Shown here piece by piece: positions 55,034-62,702 of a stretch of 64,000 nt of DNA. This DNA comes from Spectribacter hydrogenoxidans (GTDB lineage: Bacteria > Pseudomonadota > Gammaproteobacteria > Nevskiales > Salinisphaeraceae): contig NZ_JAVRIB010000007.1 in the NCBI RefSeq assembly GCF_031846275.1, forward strand, positions 62,001 to 126,000, in the 5' to 3' direction. The position numbers and the translations under genes were made by a program. Each line of letters begins with the position of its first letter. The stretch's first letter is position 1. The notes under the pieces are model-generated. The model was given only the letters and a program-made list of their open reading frames with translations, was not told the origin of the DNA and searched no databases.

Positions 55034-55536
55034 CCCTGGGGTTCCTGTAGGACGGCCAGCGATACTCGCCCGAATTCGGCGGCGGTACCGGTGAGCATGA
55101 CTTTCCGGATCAGGCGATAGGGTAGTTCCTTGTGCGCCATGACGGTGATCTGGCCGCGACCGACGGGTGCTTCGCCCTCGGCTGCCGGTTCGGGGTCATC
55201 AAGCGCGCTGCGCTGCAGGGCCTCGGCCAGCGCCGGGATGGTGGCCTCGTCACCGGCCATTGCGCTTTCGTGATCGATGATCTCCCGGCCGTTCACCAGG
55301 ATTCGGTCACGGGTCAGCATCACCACGATGGTGTCCTCGGCCTGCTTTTCGGCGCTGGATTCGGGCAGATCCAGATCCTTGGGGCTCGGCAGCGTCTGCA
55401 CATCCGACGCATTCACCAGCAGGAAGAACACCAGAATGGTGAAGATATCCATCAGCGACACGAGGTTCATCGTCGGCCGCCGGTTCTGGCGGTTGTGATG
55501 ACGCTCCATGCGGCGGGCGCGGCGAGAGGTCCTCAT
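55030..55536 (-). CDS. ExbD/TolR-like subunit 2 (keeps the proton-relay Asp)
   Basis: 168 residues. One transmembrane helix with MNLVSLMDIFTILVFFLLVNASD; Asp30 is at the position of the essential Asp25 of E. coli ExbD. A periplasmic alpha/beta domain follows. With ExbB it should form the proton channel of the complex. Start and stop overlap both neighbours by 4 bases. Confidence 0.92.
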   Translation of the reverse strand: MRTSRRARRMERHHNRQNRRPTMNLVSLMDIFTILVFFLLVNASDVQTLPSPKDLDLPESSAEKQAEDTIVVMLTRDRILVNGREIIDHESAMAGDEATIPALAEALQRSALDDPEPAAEGEAPVGRGQITVMAHKELPYRLIRKVMLTGTAAEFGRVSLAVLQEPQG

Positions 55537-56027
55537 GGCGCATCTCCGAGCGCGATTTCCGGGAACAGTTCCGTCGATACGGATTTGCCGGGGTTGTCTG
55601 GATCCGGCTGTTTGGTGATGCGCACGGCATCCATCACGTTGACCAGGATGTCGTATTCGGTATCCGGCTCCAGCAGCACGCTTGCCTCGGTGACATCAGG
55701 GTTCTCGGCCTTGATTGCCTGCATGATTTCCGAGAGGCGCTCGTAGTCGAAGCTGCTGTCGTCTGTCTGCTCGATGGTGGCCACGCGCCGGCGCCCGTCA
55801 CCGACGATCAACGCCGTGTCGCGCACGATTACCTCCAGCCGCAGCTTGTCCTCCTCCTCGGTCTGCTCGCTGGCGCTGGGCAGGTTGAGTTCCAGGATCG
55901 CGAGCTTGGTGAACACCGCGGTGATCAGCAGGAACGGTACCAGGATCACCATCAGGTTAAGGAACGCGGTGATATTGAGTTCACCGACGTCCTTGTCACG
56001 CCGGTGGGAAAATCGGCGACGCATCAA
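55533..56027 (-). CDS. ExbD/TolR-like subunit 1 (proton-relay Asp replaced by Asn)
   Basis: 164 residues. Transmembrane segment NITAFLNLMVILVPFLLITAVFTKLAI aligns with the ExbD helix but has Asn24 where ExbD/TolR has the obligatory Asp. The periplasmic part is short and charged. It is probably a structural or regulatory partner of subunit 2 rather than a channel by itself. Overlaps exbB-like and exbD-2 genes. Confidence 0.9.
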   Translation of the reverse strand: MMRRRFSHRRDKDVGELNITAFLNLMVILVPFLLITAVFTKLAILELNLPSASEQTEEEDKLRLEVIVRDTALIVGDGRRRVATIEQTDDSSFDYERLSEIMQAIKAENPDVTEASVLLEPDTEYDILVNVMDAVRITKQPDPDNPGKSVSTELFPEIALGDAP

Positions 56028-56677
56028 ACTGTCTGCCCGTCCTGCTGACGCTGTGCCGGCACTGTGTTGAGGAACTTCACCGACGCCATTTCCAGGCTAT
56101 CCACCACATGGGTGGTCTTGGTGGACAGCAGGGCGTGAATGAGCAGCAATGGAATTGCCACCATCAGCCCGAAGGCGGTGGTGTTCATGGCCACTGAGAT
56201 GCTGGCGGACAGCAGATCGGCTTTCTCCGCCGGATCGGCATTGGCCACCGCGGTGAAGGCCTGAATCAGGCCAATGATGGTGCCCAGAAGGCCCAGCAGG
56301 GTGGCGATGTTGGCGAAGGTGGCCAAGTAATGGGTGCGGCGCTCGAGGTTGGGCACCGTCTCCATCAGTGATTCCTCCATGGCCATTTCCACGTCCTCGC
56401 GGCGGCGGCTGGTACGCAGGCGCGACAGGCCGTAGTTGAGGATGGTGCCGATCTCGGCCTTGGAATCCGCGGTGGCGGACTGGGCGCGGTCGTAATCGCC
56501 GCTGGCCAGGATCGGGCTCAGGCGGTCCCATTCCTTGCGGTTGCGGATTTCGGTGCGGCGAAGATGCCACCAGCGCTCCAGTGCAATCGCCAGGCCCAGT
56601 CCCAGAATGAACACGATCGGGAACATGAATGGCCCGCCGTTCTGGAAAAAGCTGACGATGGTGTTGTAGGCCTCCAT
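56024..56677 (-). CDS. ExbB/TolQ/MotA-type proton channel subunit
   Basis: 217 residues. Three transmembrane helices (about 16-34, 118-142, 163-185) with the typical long cytoplasmic loop, and the conserved THYLATFANIATLLGLLGTIIGLIQAFTAV plus ISVAMNTTAFGLMVAIPLLLIHALL motifs. Forms the stator-like ring with the two ExbD-like proteins. An 81-base gap separates it from the small secreted protein gene; a Shine-Dalgarno (aaggagattg) precedes its ATG. Confidence 0.95.
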   Translation of the reverse strand: MEAYNTIVSFFQNGGPFMFPIVFILGLGLAIALERWWHLRRTEIRNRKEWDRLSPILASGDYDRAQSATADSKAEIGTILNYGLSRLRTSRRREDVEMAMEESLMETVPNLERRTHYLATFANIATLLGLLGTIIGLIQAFTAVANADPAEKADLLSASISVAMNTTAFGLMVAIPLLLIHALLSTKTTHVVDSLEMASVKFLNTVPAQRQQDGQTV

Positions 56678-56758
56678 TGAACAATCTCCTTGATTTGTAT
56701 GCGCCCCGGTCCGGCGCCCGGTGCCGGTACGGGCCTGTGGGACCGACGCGGGCCCTGA

Positions 56759-57049
56759 TTACTGCCCTTGTGCCTGTTCGTAGTATTCCAGCCGACGCTG
56801 GAATTCGTCGGGATCAATCGGTTCCAGCGGCTCCTCGACCAGCCGGGTGGGCTCGCTGGTCAGTTCGCCCACGCTGCCCTTCTTCCACGGCACGATGGTC
56901 AGGCCCTTGGGCAGTTCCTGGGAACCGAAGATGTTGCTGCCGGCTTCCGGCCCGGCGGCCGGCTGTCCTTCCGGTTGCGCCAGGGCCAGGCTGCTGACGG
57001 CCAGCATCAGCCCGGCGGCTAGAGTCGTTGCTTGATGTCGGCGATCCAT
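56759..57049 (-). CDS. Small secreted protein of unknown function in the Exb/TPR operon
   Basis: 96 residues with a signal peptide (ending SSLALAQ). The mature part is short, acidic and Pro-rich with a C-terminal helix (DPDEFQRRLEYYEQAQ). The first ~30 bases overlap the 3' end of the upstream TPR lipoprotein gene in another frame. No known family recognised; its conserved place between TPR genes and exbB is the only clue. Confidence 0.7.
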   Translation of the reverse strand: MDRRHQATTLAAGLMLAVSSLALAQPEGQPAAGPEAGSNIFGSQELPKGLTIVPWKKGSVGELTSEPTRLVEEPLEPIDPDEFQRRLEYYEQAQGQ

Positions 57050-57618
57050 AGCGCCACCTCGTCGTCTGGCTGTTCGGAGAGCGCCTGAAAGCGCTCATAG
57101 TGTGTCAGAGCCTGCTGCGGCCGACGCAGATACACGTCGTACAGAATGCCGAGATTCAGATTCGCATAACGGTTGTCGGGTTCCGCGTTCAGTGCCGCCT
57201 TGTAGGCCTGCTCCGCTTTCTGGAACTGGCCGTCGCGCCGGTAGAGCACGCCCAGACGCACCAGTGCCTCGGTCAGACCGGGCTCGAGTTCCACCGCCTT
57301 TTCGAATGCCGCGCGCGCCTCATCGTCGCGCGATTGCAGCATGCGCGCCGTACCCAGGTTGGCGTGGGCCTCCGCAAGGTCCGGTACTTCGCGGGCGAGC
57401 GCATCGAACACCTCGGCGGCGCGCTCGGCGTTGCCGGCGCGCAGCGCGCTGGCGCCGCTTTCGAAGCGGGCCGCCTGATCGCCGGACAGCCCGGTCGTGC
57501 GGGCCGGCTTGGAGGCGGTGCCGTCCTGGTCGGGACCGGGGGCCACGGCACAGCCGGCGGCCAGCAACGCCACTCCGGCGACCAGCGCCAAGTGCTTACT
57601 CAACCGTAACAATGCCAT
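57019..57618 (-). CDS. TPR-repeat lipoprotein of the Exb/TPR operon
   Basis: 199 residues. Lipobox LLAAGC near residue 23, then four TPR-like units (AEAHANLGTARMLQSRDDEARAAFEKAVELEP; ALVRLGVLYRRDGQFQKAEQAYKAALNAEP; ANLNLGILYDVYLRRPQQALTHYERF). Probably anchored to the outer membrane's inner face and used as a protein-interaction scaffold. Its start overlaps the end of the 926-residue TPR gene by 23 bases. Confidence 0.88.
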   Translation of the reverse strand: MALLRLSKHLALVAGVALLAAGCAVAPGPDQDGTASKPARTTGLSGDQAARFESGASALRAGNAERAAEVFDALAREVPDLAEAHANLGTARMLQSRDDEARAAFEKAVELEPGLTEALVRLGVLYRRDGQFQKAEQAYKAALNAEPDNRYANLNLGILYDVYLRRPQQALTHYERFQALSEQPDDEVALWIADIKQRL

Positions 57619-60376
57619 CGCTCATGCGCTCCGTCTTGGCGTACCGGGCGGGCAGCAGTTCGGCCAGTTGCGCCAGGCTCTTGCGTACCCATTCATCGTA
57701 AATGCCGTTGCCGATGCGCTCGACATTGGCTTCATGGATGCCGATGGCATCCTCCTCGAACGGGAAGGCCTGCTCCTCGAGCAGGATTTCGTATTGCGCC
57801 TTCTCGTTGCCGGACAGTTCCGACGGGCGCGGCGATTCCAGCAGCGCCTGACCGAAATCGTAATACAAATCGCCGGTGTGGTATGTGGCGGCGGTGGTCA
57901 CTTCGGCGATGCCATAGTCTGCGGCCTGCCCGTAGGCGTCCAGTGCCGCCTGCAGCCGGTCCTTCTTGGCCGGCAGACTCTGTTCCAGCGGCAGGCTTAG
58001 GCGGGTGGAGTCGAACGCGGCGCGCTTGTCCCCGGCCAGCTTGAGCGAGGCCCGGGCGGCCAGCGTCCGGGTACGCTCGGTGGCCGCGCCGGCATTGTCG
58101 GCATGGGTGTCGATCAGGCGCTGACGCCAGTCGTCAGCCGCCGCCGTATCGCCGCCGTCCCGATGCAGGTCGATCAACGCGTGCTGGGCTTCGATGGTGG
58201 TCTCGAAATCCGGCGAATGCTGTGTCAGCAATGACTCGTAGGCGGCGATCGCCGCGCTCGTGGAGCCGGCCTCGGCGCTGAGCTGGGCCGTCTGCATCGC
58301 GGCGTCCAGACGCTGGGCCGACTCCAGCTGGGTCTGCTGGCTGATGCGGGCGAACTCGTCGGCCGCCGCCAGCTTGTTGCCGTCTTCCAGATGCAGTTCG
58401 GCCAGCTTGCGGGTGGCCTCGTCAGCCAGCTCGTTGCTCGGGTATTCGCTGCGGAAGGATTCCAGCAGGCTGATCGCGGCGCCGGTATTTTCTGCGCGGA
58501 TCTGGGCGGCGGCGGCGTCGTACAGGGCGGTCGCGCGCACGTCCTCGGCGGTGCCGGCGGGCACCAGGCTCCGCAACCGCAGGAACTCCTCGGCGGCCGC
58601 TTCGTCCTCCCCGGCATCCACCAGGACTTCGCCCTGCTTGTAGATTGCCGTGGCTAACTGCTGTTCCCAGTTCTCGCCTTCCTGCGGCGTGGCGTTGTTG
58701 AGCAGCCAGCGCAGAGCGGTTTCGGAGTCGGCGTAGGCTTCGGCATCCTGGGCGGCGGCGGCCCGGATACGCCAGGCATTGGTCAGCTGGGTGTTGTTGG
58801 GCGGCGGCTGGTGGTCGATCAACTGCTGTGCCAGTTCGTCGGCGGTGGCCAGTTCCCCGGCGCGATAGCGGTCCTCGGCCAGGCGGGCGAGAGCGTTGAT
58901 GGCGTTTTCCTCGGCCGGATACTGCTCGGCGAAGCGCTGGGTGGATTCCAGCACCCGCGGATCGGTTGCGGCGGCATCACCGGCGGCTTCGCGCCATGCC
59001 AGGATCGCCGCGTAGCCGGCTTCCGCAGCCTTTTCATTGGGCGCCGCATCGTAAGCCACCTGCTCATACATGGTAGCGGCGTCGGCGAAGCGATCCGCCT
59101 CGAACAGGACTTCACCGCGCAGGAAGGCCAGCTCGGCGGCGCGCGGGGTATCGGGGAAGATGGATAGATAGCGGGCGTACCACTCGGCGGCGGCTTCGTA
59201 GTCCACGGTCAGCCCGGTCTCCTGGGCGCCCGCGTGCAAGGAGCTGGTGATGCTGTCCAGGTACTCCTGCAGTCGTTCGCGAACCTCGTCCACGGTGAGC
59301 GGGTCCTCGCCGTACCAGGACTGCTTGTCGATGCCGTAGCGGGTCACGTAGGCCTGTTTGGCCTCCAAGGCAGGTTTGTCGAAGCCGCCGGCCTCGAGGG
59401 CCTCGATGGACGCCACTTCCAGCGCCTTGGCCTGGGGGTGTTCGGGATTGCGGCGGGCGAAGGCCAGCGCCGTTTCCGAGGCGTCAGTGTAGCGCTCCTT
59501 GTCCAGGTAGTAATCCATCAGCCTCTGCGTGAGCAGGTACTCGTAGGGCTGGGCCTGCTGCTGATCGACGAAGTCGGCCGGGGTGTACTCGGCGCCCAGC
59601 AACGCGAAGTTGAGCGTCATATTGCGCAGGGCATCCTGGGCCACTTCGGCGCTGGCCTGGGAGATATCCGACACCGCCAGGGTACCGTCCTCGGCAATGC
59701 CGTCGGTACCGACCAGCTGCCGGATCACTTCGAGTTCGTCGGACAGCGAATCCTGGTGACGTGCCAGCTTGTAATACGACCAGCCCCGCTTGTAGAGCGA
59801 CTGGATATAGAAGCTGGCATCCTCGCCGCGCTCGATCAGCCAGGTGTAGTCCTCGGCCGCCACCCGGTAGCTGCCATTGACGAACCGGGTTTCGGCACGG
59901 CGGAAATAGGCCTCCGGAATCAGCTTGAAATCCGGGTAACTGTCGATCAGCCGGGTCAGCGCGGTGATGCCGGCGGCGGTGTCACCGGCCAGGTCCGCGG
60001 CGTGCGCCGCACGATAGAGCAGGTCAGCTTCTCGTTCGCGGTAGCTCTGCACCGCGACCAGACGCTGGTAGATGTTGAGCGCCCGGCGGGCGGGTTCCCG
60101 CGGATCATCGGCCTGGCTGGCGATGGCCAGCTCGGTGTCAGCCAGGCGGCGGAGAATGGGATTGCGCTCGCTGGGGTCCTGCGTGAGCTTCAGCAGTTCC
60201 CGGTAATTCTCGCGCATCTCCTCGAGACCGGCTTCGCGCGGCTCCGAGGGGGTGATCTCGATCTGGCGCTCTTCCAGGCTCTTGAGCGTGGCGGGGGCTT
60301 CATCCTGTGCCTGGGCCAGTGCCGTGGTCAGACCCACCGCGACCCCCAGGCCGAGACTGTGAAACCAGCGTGTCAT
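57596..60376 (-). CDS. Large periplasmic TPR-repeat protein
   Basis: 926 residues from the ATG at 60376, which overlaps the stop of the upstream TPR gene; a signal peptide (LGLGVAVGLTTALAQAQ) follows. The protein is almost entirely helical TPR/Sel1-like repeats (for example AAEWYARYLSIFPDTPRAAELAFLRGEVLFEADRFADAATMYEQV and AAISLLESFRSEYPSNELADEATRKLAELHLEDGNKLAAADEFARI), with no other domain. It resembles the periplasmic TPR proteins found next to AgmX/PglI genes. Likely a scaffold for the Exb-type motor. Confidence 0.88.
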   Translation of the reverse strand: MTRWFHSLGLGVAVGLTTALAQAQDEAPATLKSLEERQIEITPSEPREAGLEEMRENYRELLKLTQDPSERNPILRRLADTELAIASQADDPREPARRALNIYQRLVAVQSYREREADLLYRAAHAADLAGDTAAGITALTRLIDSYPDFKLIPEAYFRRAETRFVNGSYRVAAEDYTWLIERGEDASFYIQSLYKRGWSYYKLARHQDSLSDELEVIRQLVGTDGIAEDGTLAVSDISQASAEVAQDALRNMTLNFALLGAEYTPADFVDQQQAQPYEYLLTQRLMDYYLDKERYTDASETALAFARRNPEHPQAKALEVASIEALEAGGFDKPALEAKQAYVTRYGIDKQSWYGEDPLTVDEVRERLQEYLDSITSSLHAGAQETGLTVDYEAAAEWYARYLSIFPDTPRAAELAFLRGEVLFEADRFADAATMYEQVAYDAAPNEKAAEAGYAAILAWREAAGDAAATDPRVLESTQRFAEQYPAEENAINALARLAEDRYRAGELATADELAQQLIDHQPPPNNTQLTNAWRIRAAAAQDAEAYADSETALRWLLNNATPQEGENWEQQLATAIYKQGEVLVDAGEDEAAAEEFLRLRSLVPAGTAEDVRATALYDAAAAQIRAENTGAAISLLESFRSEYPSNELADEATRKLAELHLEDGNKLAAADEFARISQQTQLESAQRLDAAMQTAQLSAEAGSTSAAIAAYESLLTQHSPDFETTIEAQHALIDLHRDGGDTAAADDWRQRLIDTHADNAGAATERTRTLAARASLKLAGDKRAAFDSTRLSLPLEQSLPAKKDRLQAALDAYGQAADYGIAEVTTAATYHTGDLYYDFGQALLESPRPSELSGNEKAQYEILLEEQAFPFEEDAIGIHEANVERIGNGIYDEWVRKSLAQLAELLPARYAKTERMSDGIVTVE

Positions 60377-62028
60377 GGTGCACCCCCCTCCGAGGCCCCG
60401 GCGGCAGCCGTGTCGAATAATGTGGCCCGTCCGCGCCGGATCTGGGCCAGATATGCGTCGAGAAACGCCTTGCGGCGACTCAGGATACGGTGAGTTTGCC
60501 CGCGCAGGAAGTCGGCATGCTGCTTGAGGGTTGCGATCAACTGCGATCGGGTGGCCTGAATGCGCTGCGCGGCTGCGCGCAGACGGTCGCGGCGTTGTGC
60601 CAGGCGGGGCGGCAGGGTGTCGGACGCGAGCACCTCTCGGAACACTTCCCGCTGGACCGGCTGTTCCAGTTCGGCGACTCGCTGCTGCCAGTGGTCGAGG
60701 CGGTCGAAGTTCATGCTGAGATCGTTTATGTCCGCGATGGTGGTTTGGACCCCCGGCCGGGCGAGAATGTCCGCCAGCGGCACCGGCAGCGCCGCTGCCT
60801 GGATATCCAGTGCCTGTAGCAGACGCGCCTCGGGATCGGTATCGGCCGACTGACGCGGCTCTGCAATCGTGGCGGACGTGGATAGCCGGTCCAGCAGGTC
60901 CTGGGTGGCCTGGCGCCGGGGCAGGAGCTGGTCCAGCGCCTCGGCATAGGCGGTCTCCGCGCGCTGATTGGCCGCCAGCTGCTGGAAGGCGTGGCCGGTC
61001 GCCATCAGCGCTTCCTGCACGGCGACGTCGTCGGCATTGCGTTCGGCCAGTTCCAGCCACGGTCGCAGGGCCCGGCGATAGCGTTCCTCCGCGGTGTCGC
61101 CGCCGTCCTCCCACTGGAATTCGTCGCTGTCGCGGAACATCCGTGGCCGGCCGCAGGATTCACGTGGCATCCGGCGCAGCACCGGCAGGGAATCAGGCAG
61201 CAGCCGGGCGGGATCCTCCAGGCAGCGGATGCGTCGCATCAGCACCAGGTCCTGCGGTTCGCCGTCGGGCGCCAGTTCCGACCAGCCCAGGCCGAGCAGG
61301 GCCTTGTCCGAGAACGGCCCGTCCAGGCGGATGCGCTTGAACAGCCCGCGCGCGGTGGCACCCTGGCCGAGTTCCAGAAAGCCGAAGGCCAGGACCAGAT
61401 TCGCCTTGTCGCGTAATGCCCGTGCGCTTGCCGTTTCCGCATCCATGCGTCCGATTTCGTTGAGTTCGCCGGCGCCTTCCTGATTCCGGCCGGCGCGTAC
61501 CAGCGCCACGCCGAGATTGTAGCGCGCGGTGAGATCGTTATCGTGATCCTCGATCCAGCGGCGCAGCGTCGCTGCCGCCTCAGCGGGTTGGCCGGCCGCC
61601 AGCTGGAGCTGCCCGCGCAACCCGCCGAGGCGGCCGGCGATGTCATCCGGGATCATGAGCACCACCCGGTCCAGGGCGGCCAGCGCCCGTTCTGGCGCGC
61701 CGCGTTGATGCCGGGCTCTGGCCAACTCGAACCACAGCCGGGTGCGCTCGGTCGCGGGCGGCTGGTCGCTCAGTGTCTGCAGGATTTGCTCAACCCGGTC
61801 GAGCAGACCCGCGGCCAGCAGCGACCGCGCGCGTGCAAGTCCCTGGGCCTCACGTGTTTCCTGATAATGGATCAGCACCTCGTGCGAGGCGCCGGTCTGC
61901 TGCAGATACTGCGCATGGGCGCCATGGAGCTCGTTTGCCGGAGCCGCCCGCAGGGCCTCGGCGGCGCCGACCGGCGCAGCGGCACAGGCCAGGCAGAAGC
62001 CGAAGGCCGCGGAGTGCCAGACTGTCAT
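60373..62028 (-). CDS. TPR-repeat periplasmic protein, duplicate of the gene at the right edge
   Basis: 551 residues, signal peptide (AFGFCLACAAAPVGA). N-terminal TPR units, then a region KALLGLGWSELAPDGEP shared with the gene at 62.7-64.0 kb (KAMLGLGWSEISAGA), and a C-terminal half of coiled-coil character (QQRVAELEQPVQREVFREVLAS, RDRLRAAAQRIQATRSQLIATLKQ). The two genes seem to be tandem paralogues separated by the 225-residue protein. Overlaps the neighbour's start codon. Confidence 0.86.
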   Translation of the reverse strand: MTVWHSAAFGFCLACAAAPVGAAEALRAAPANELHGAHAQYLQQTGASHEVLIHYQETREAQGLARARSLLAAGLLDRVEQILQTLSDQPPATERTRLWFELARARHQRGAPERALAALDRVVLMIPDDIAGRLGGLRGQLQLAAGQPAEAAATLRRWIEDHDNDLTARYNLGVALVRAGRNQEGAGELNEIGRMDAETASARALRDKANLVLAFGFLELGQGATARGLFKRIRLDGPFSDKALLGLGWSELAPDGEPQDLVLMRRIRCLEDPARLLPDSLPVLRRMPRESCGRPRMFRDSDEFQWEDGGDTAEERYRRALRPWLELAERNADDVAVQEALMATGHAFQQLAANQRAETAYAEALDQLLPRRQATQDLLDRLSTSATIAEPRQSADTDPEARLLQALDIQAAALPVPLADILARPGVQTTIADINDLSMNFDRLDHWQQRVAELEQPVQREVFREVLASDTLPPRLAQRRDRLRAAAQRIQATRSQLIATLKQHADFLRGQTHRILSRRKAFLDAYLAQIRRGRATLFDTAAAGASEGGAP

Positions 62029-62702
62029 GGAAGGTCGTCGTAGCTGCGTGCGAGCAGTCCGGGCCCACCGTTGTTGCGGCCGGCGTTGTCCACAGTGACC
62101 TCGGGGGACAGCCGCAGTTCGAGCAGCCGCGGGCCCTCGGGTTTGTCGATGGTGAAGCGCTGCTCGCGGCGATAGGGCTGATTATCCAGCTGTCCCTCGA
62201 ATCGCACCCGCACCCGGTGCGGGCCGGGGTTGAGCCCCGCGATGAACAGCTTCTGGGCGCCCTGGTTGGCCAGGGCTGCCCGCTCCTGGTCGCTGTAGCG
62301 ATGGCGCGTGACCACCGTGCCGTCGACGCTGAGTTCCACCGCGTCGAGCATGAAATCGGTCATTGCCGGATCCACGGTGAAGAACACGGTCCAGCGGCGC
62401 GGGGCGGGATAGCTGATTTCCTGTTCGAGATCGGTCAGCTCCGCCTCGAGGTCAAGCATCTCCTGCTTGAGATTCTGGGTGGCCTGATCGAGCTCCCTCA
62501 GTTCGATCTCGGCATCCGGTTTGGCGGCAGTGGCGGCAATCATCGTCAGGGCCAGGATGACCCCGATGATCTGGCAGGCAGGGCGATTCATAAGGGGGCT
62601 TTTGCGGGACTCGTCGCTTGAAGTCATCGGCGAACTCGGTTGAAACCTTGAGTCGTCGCCGCGCGAATCCCGAGTATAGACAACCGTTGCCGAAACTGTC
62701 AT
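62025..62702 (-). CDS. Periplasmic coiled-coil protein with a PEGA-like beta domain
   Basis: 225 residues if it starts at the ATG at 62702, which overlaps the stop of the upstream gene (ATGA); the ATG at 62591 would give a cleaner signal peptide (ACQIIGVILALTMIAATAA) but lacks a ribosome-binding site. After the hydrophobic segment comes a coiled coil (ELRELDQATQNLKQEMLDLEAELTDLEQEI) and a beta-rich part with GLNPGPHRVRVRFEG resembling PEGA-type surface domains. Function unknown; a part of the TPR/Exb operon. Confidence 0.72.
   Translation of the reverse strand: MTVSATVVYTRDSRGDDSRFQPSSPMTSSDESRKSPLMNRPACQIIGVILALTMIAATAAKPDAEIELRELDQATQNLKQEMLDLEAELTDLEQEISYPAPRRWTVFFTVDPAMTDFMLDAVELSVDGTVVTRHRYSDQERAALANQGAQKLFIAGLNPGPHRVRVRFEGQLDNQPYRREQRFTIDKPEGPRLLELRLSPEVTVDNAGRNNGGPGLLARSYDDLP

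Noticed and set aside
57596..61114. 1172-residue version of the large TPR protein
   Set aside because: The extension lies in another frame of the upstream TPR gene; the ATG at 60376 has a signal peptide and overlaps that gene's stop.
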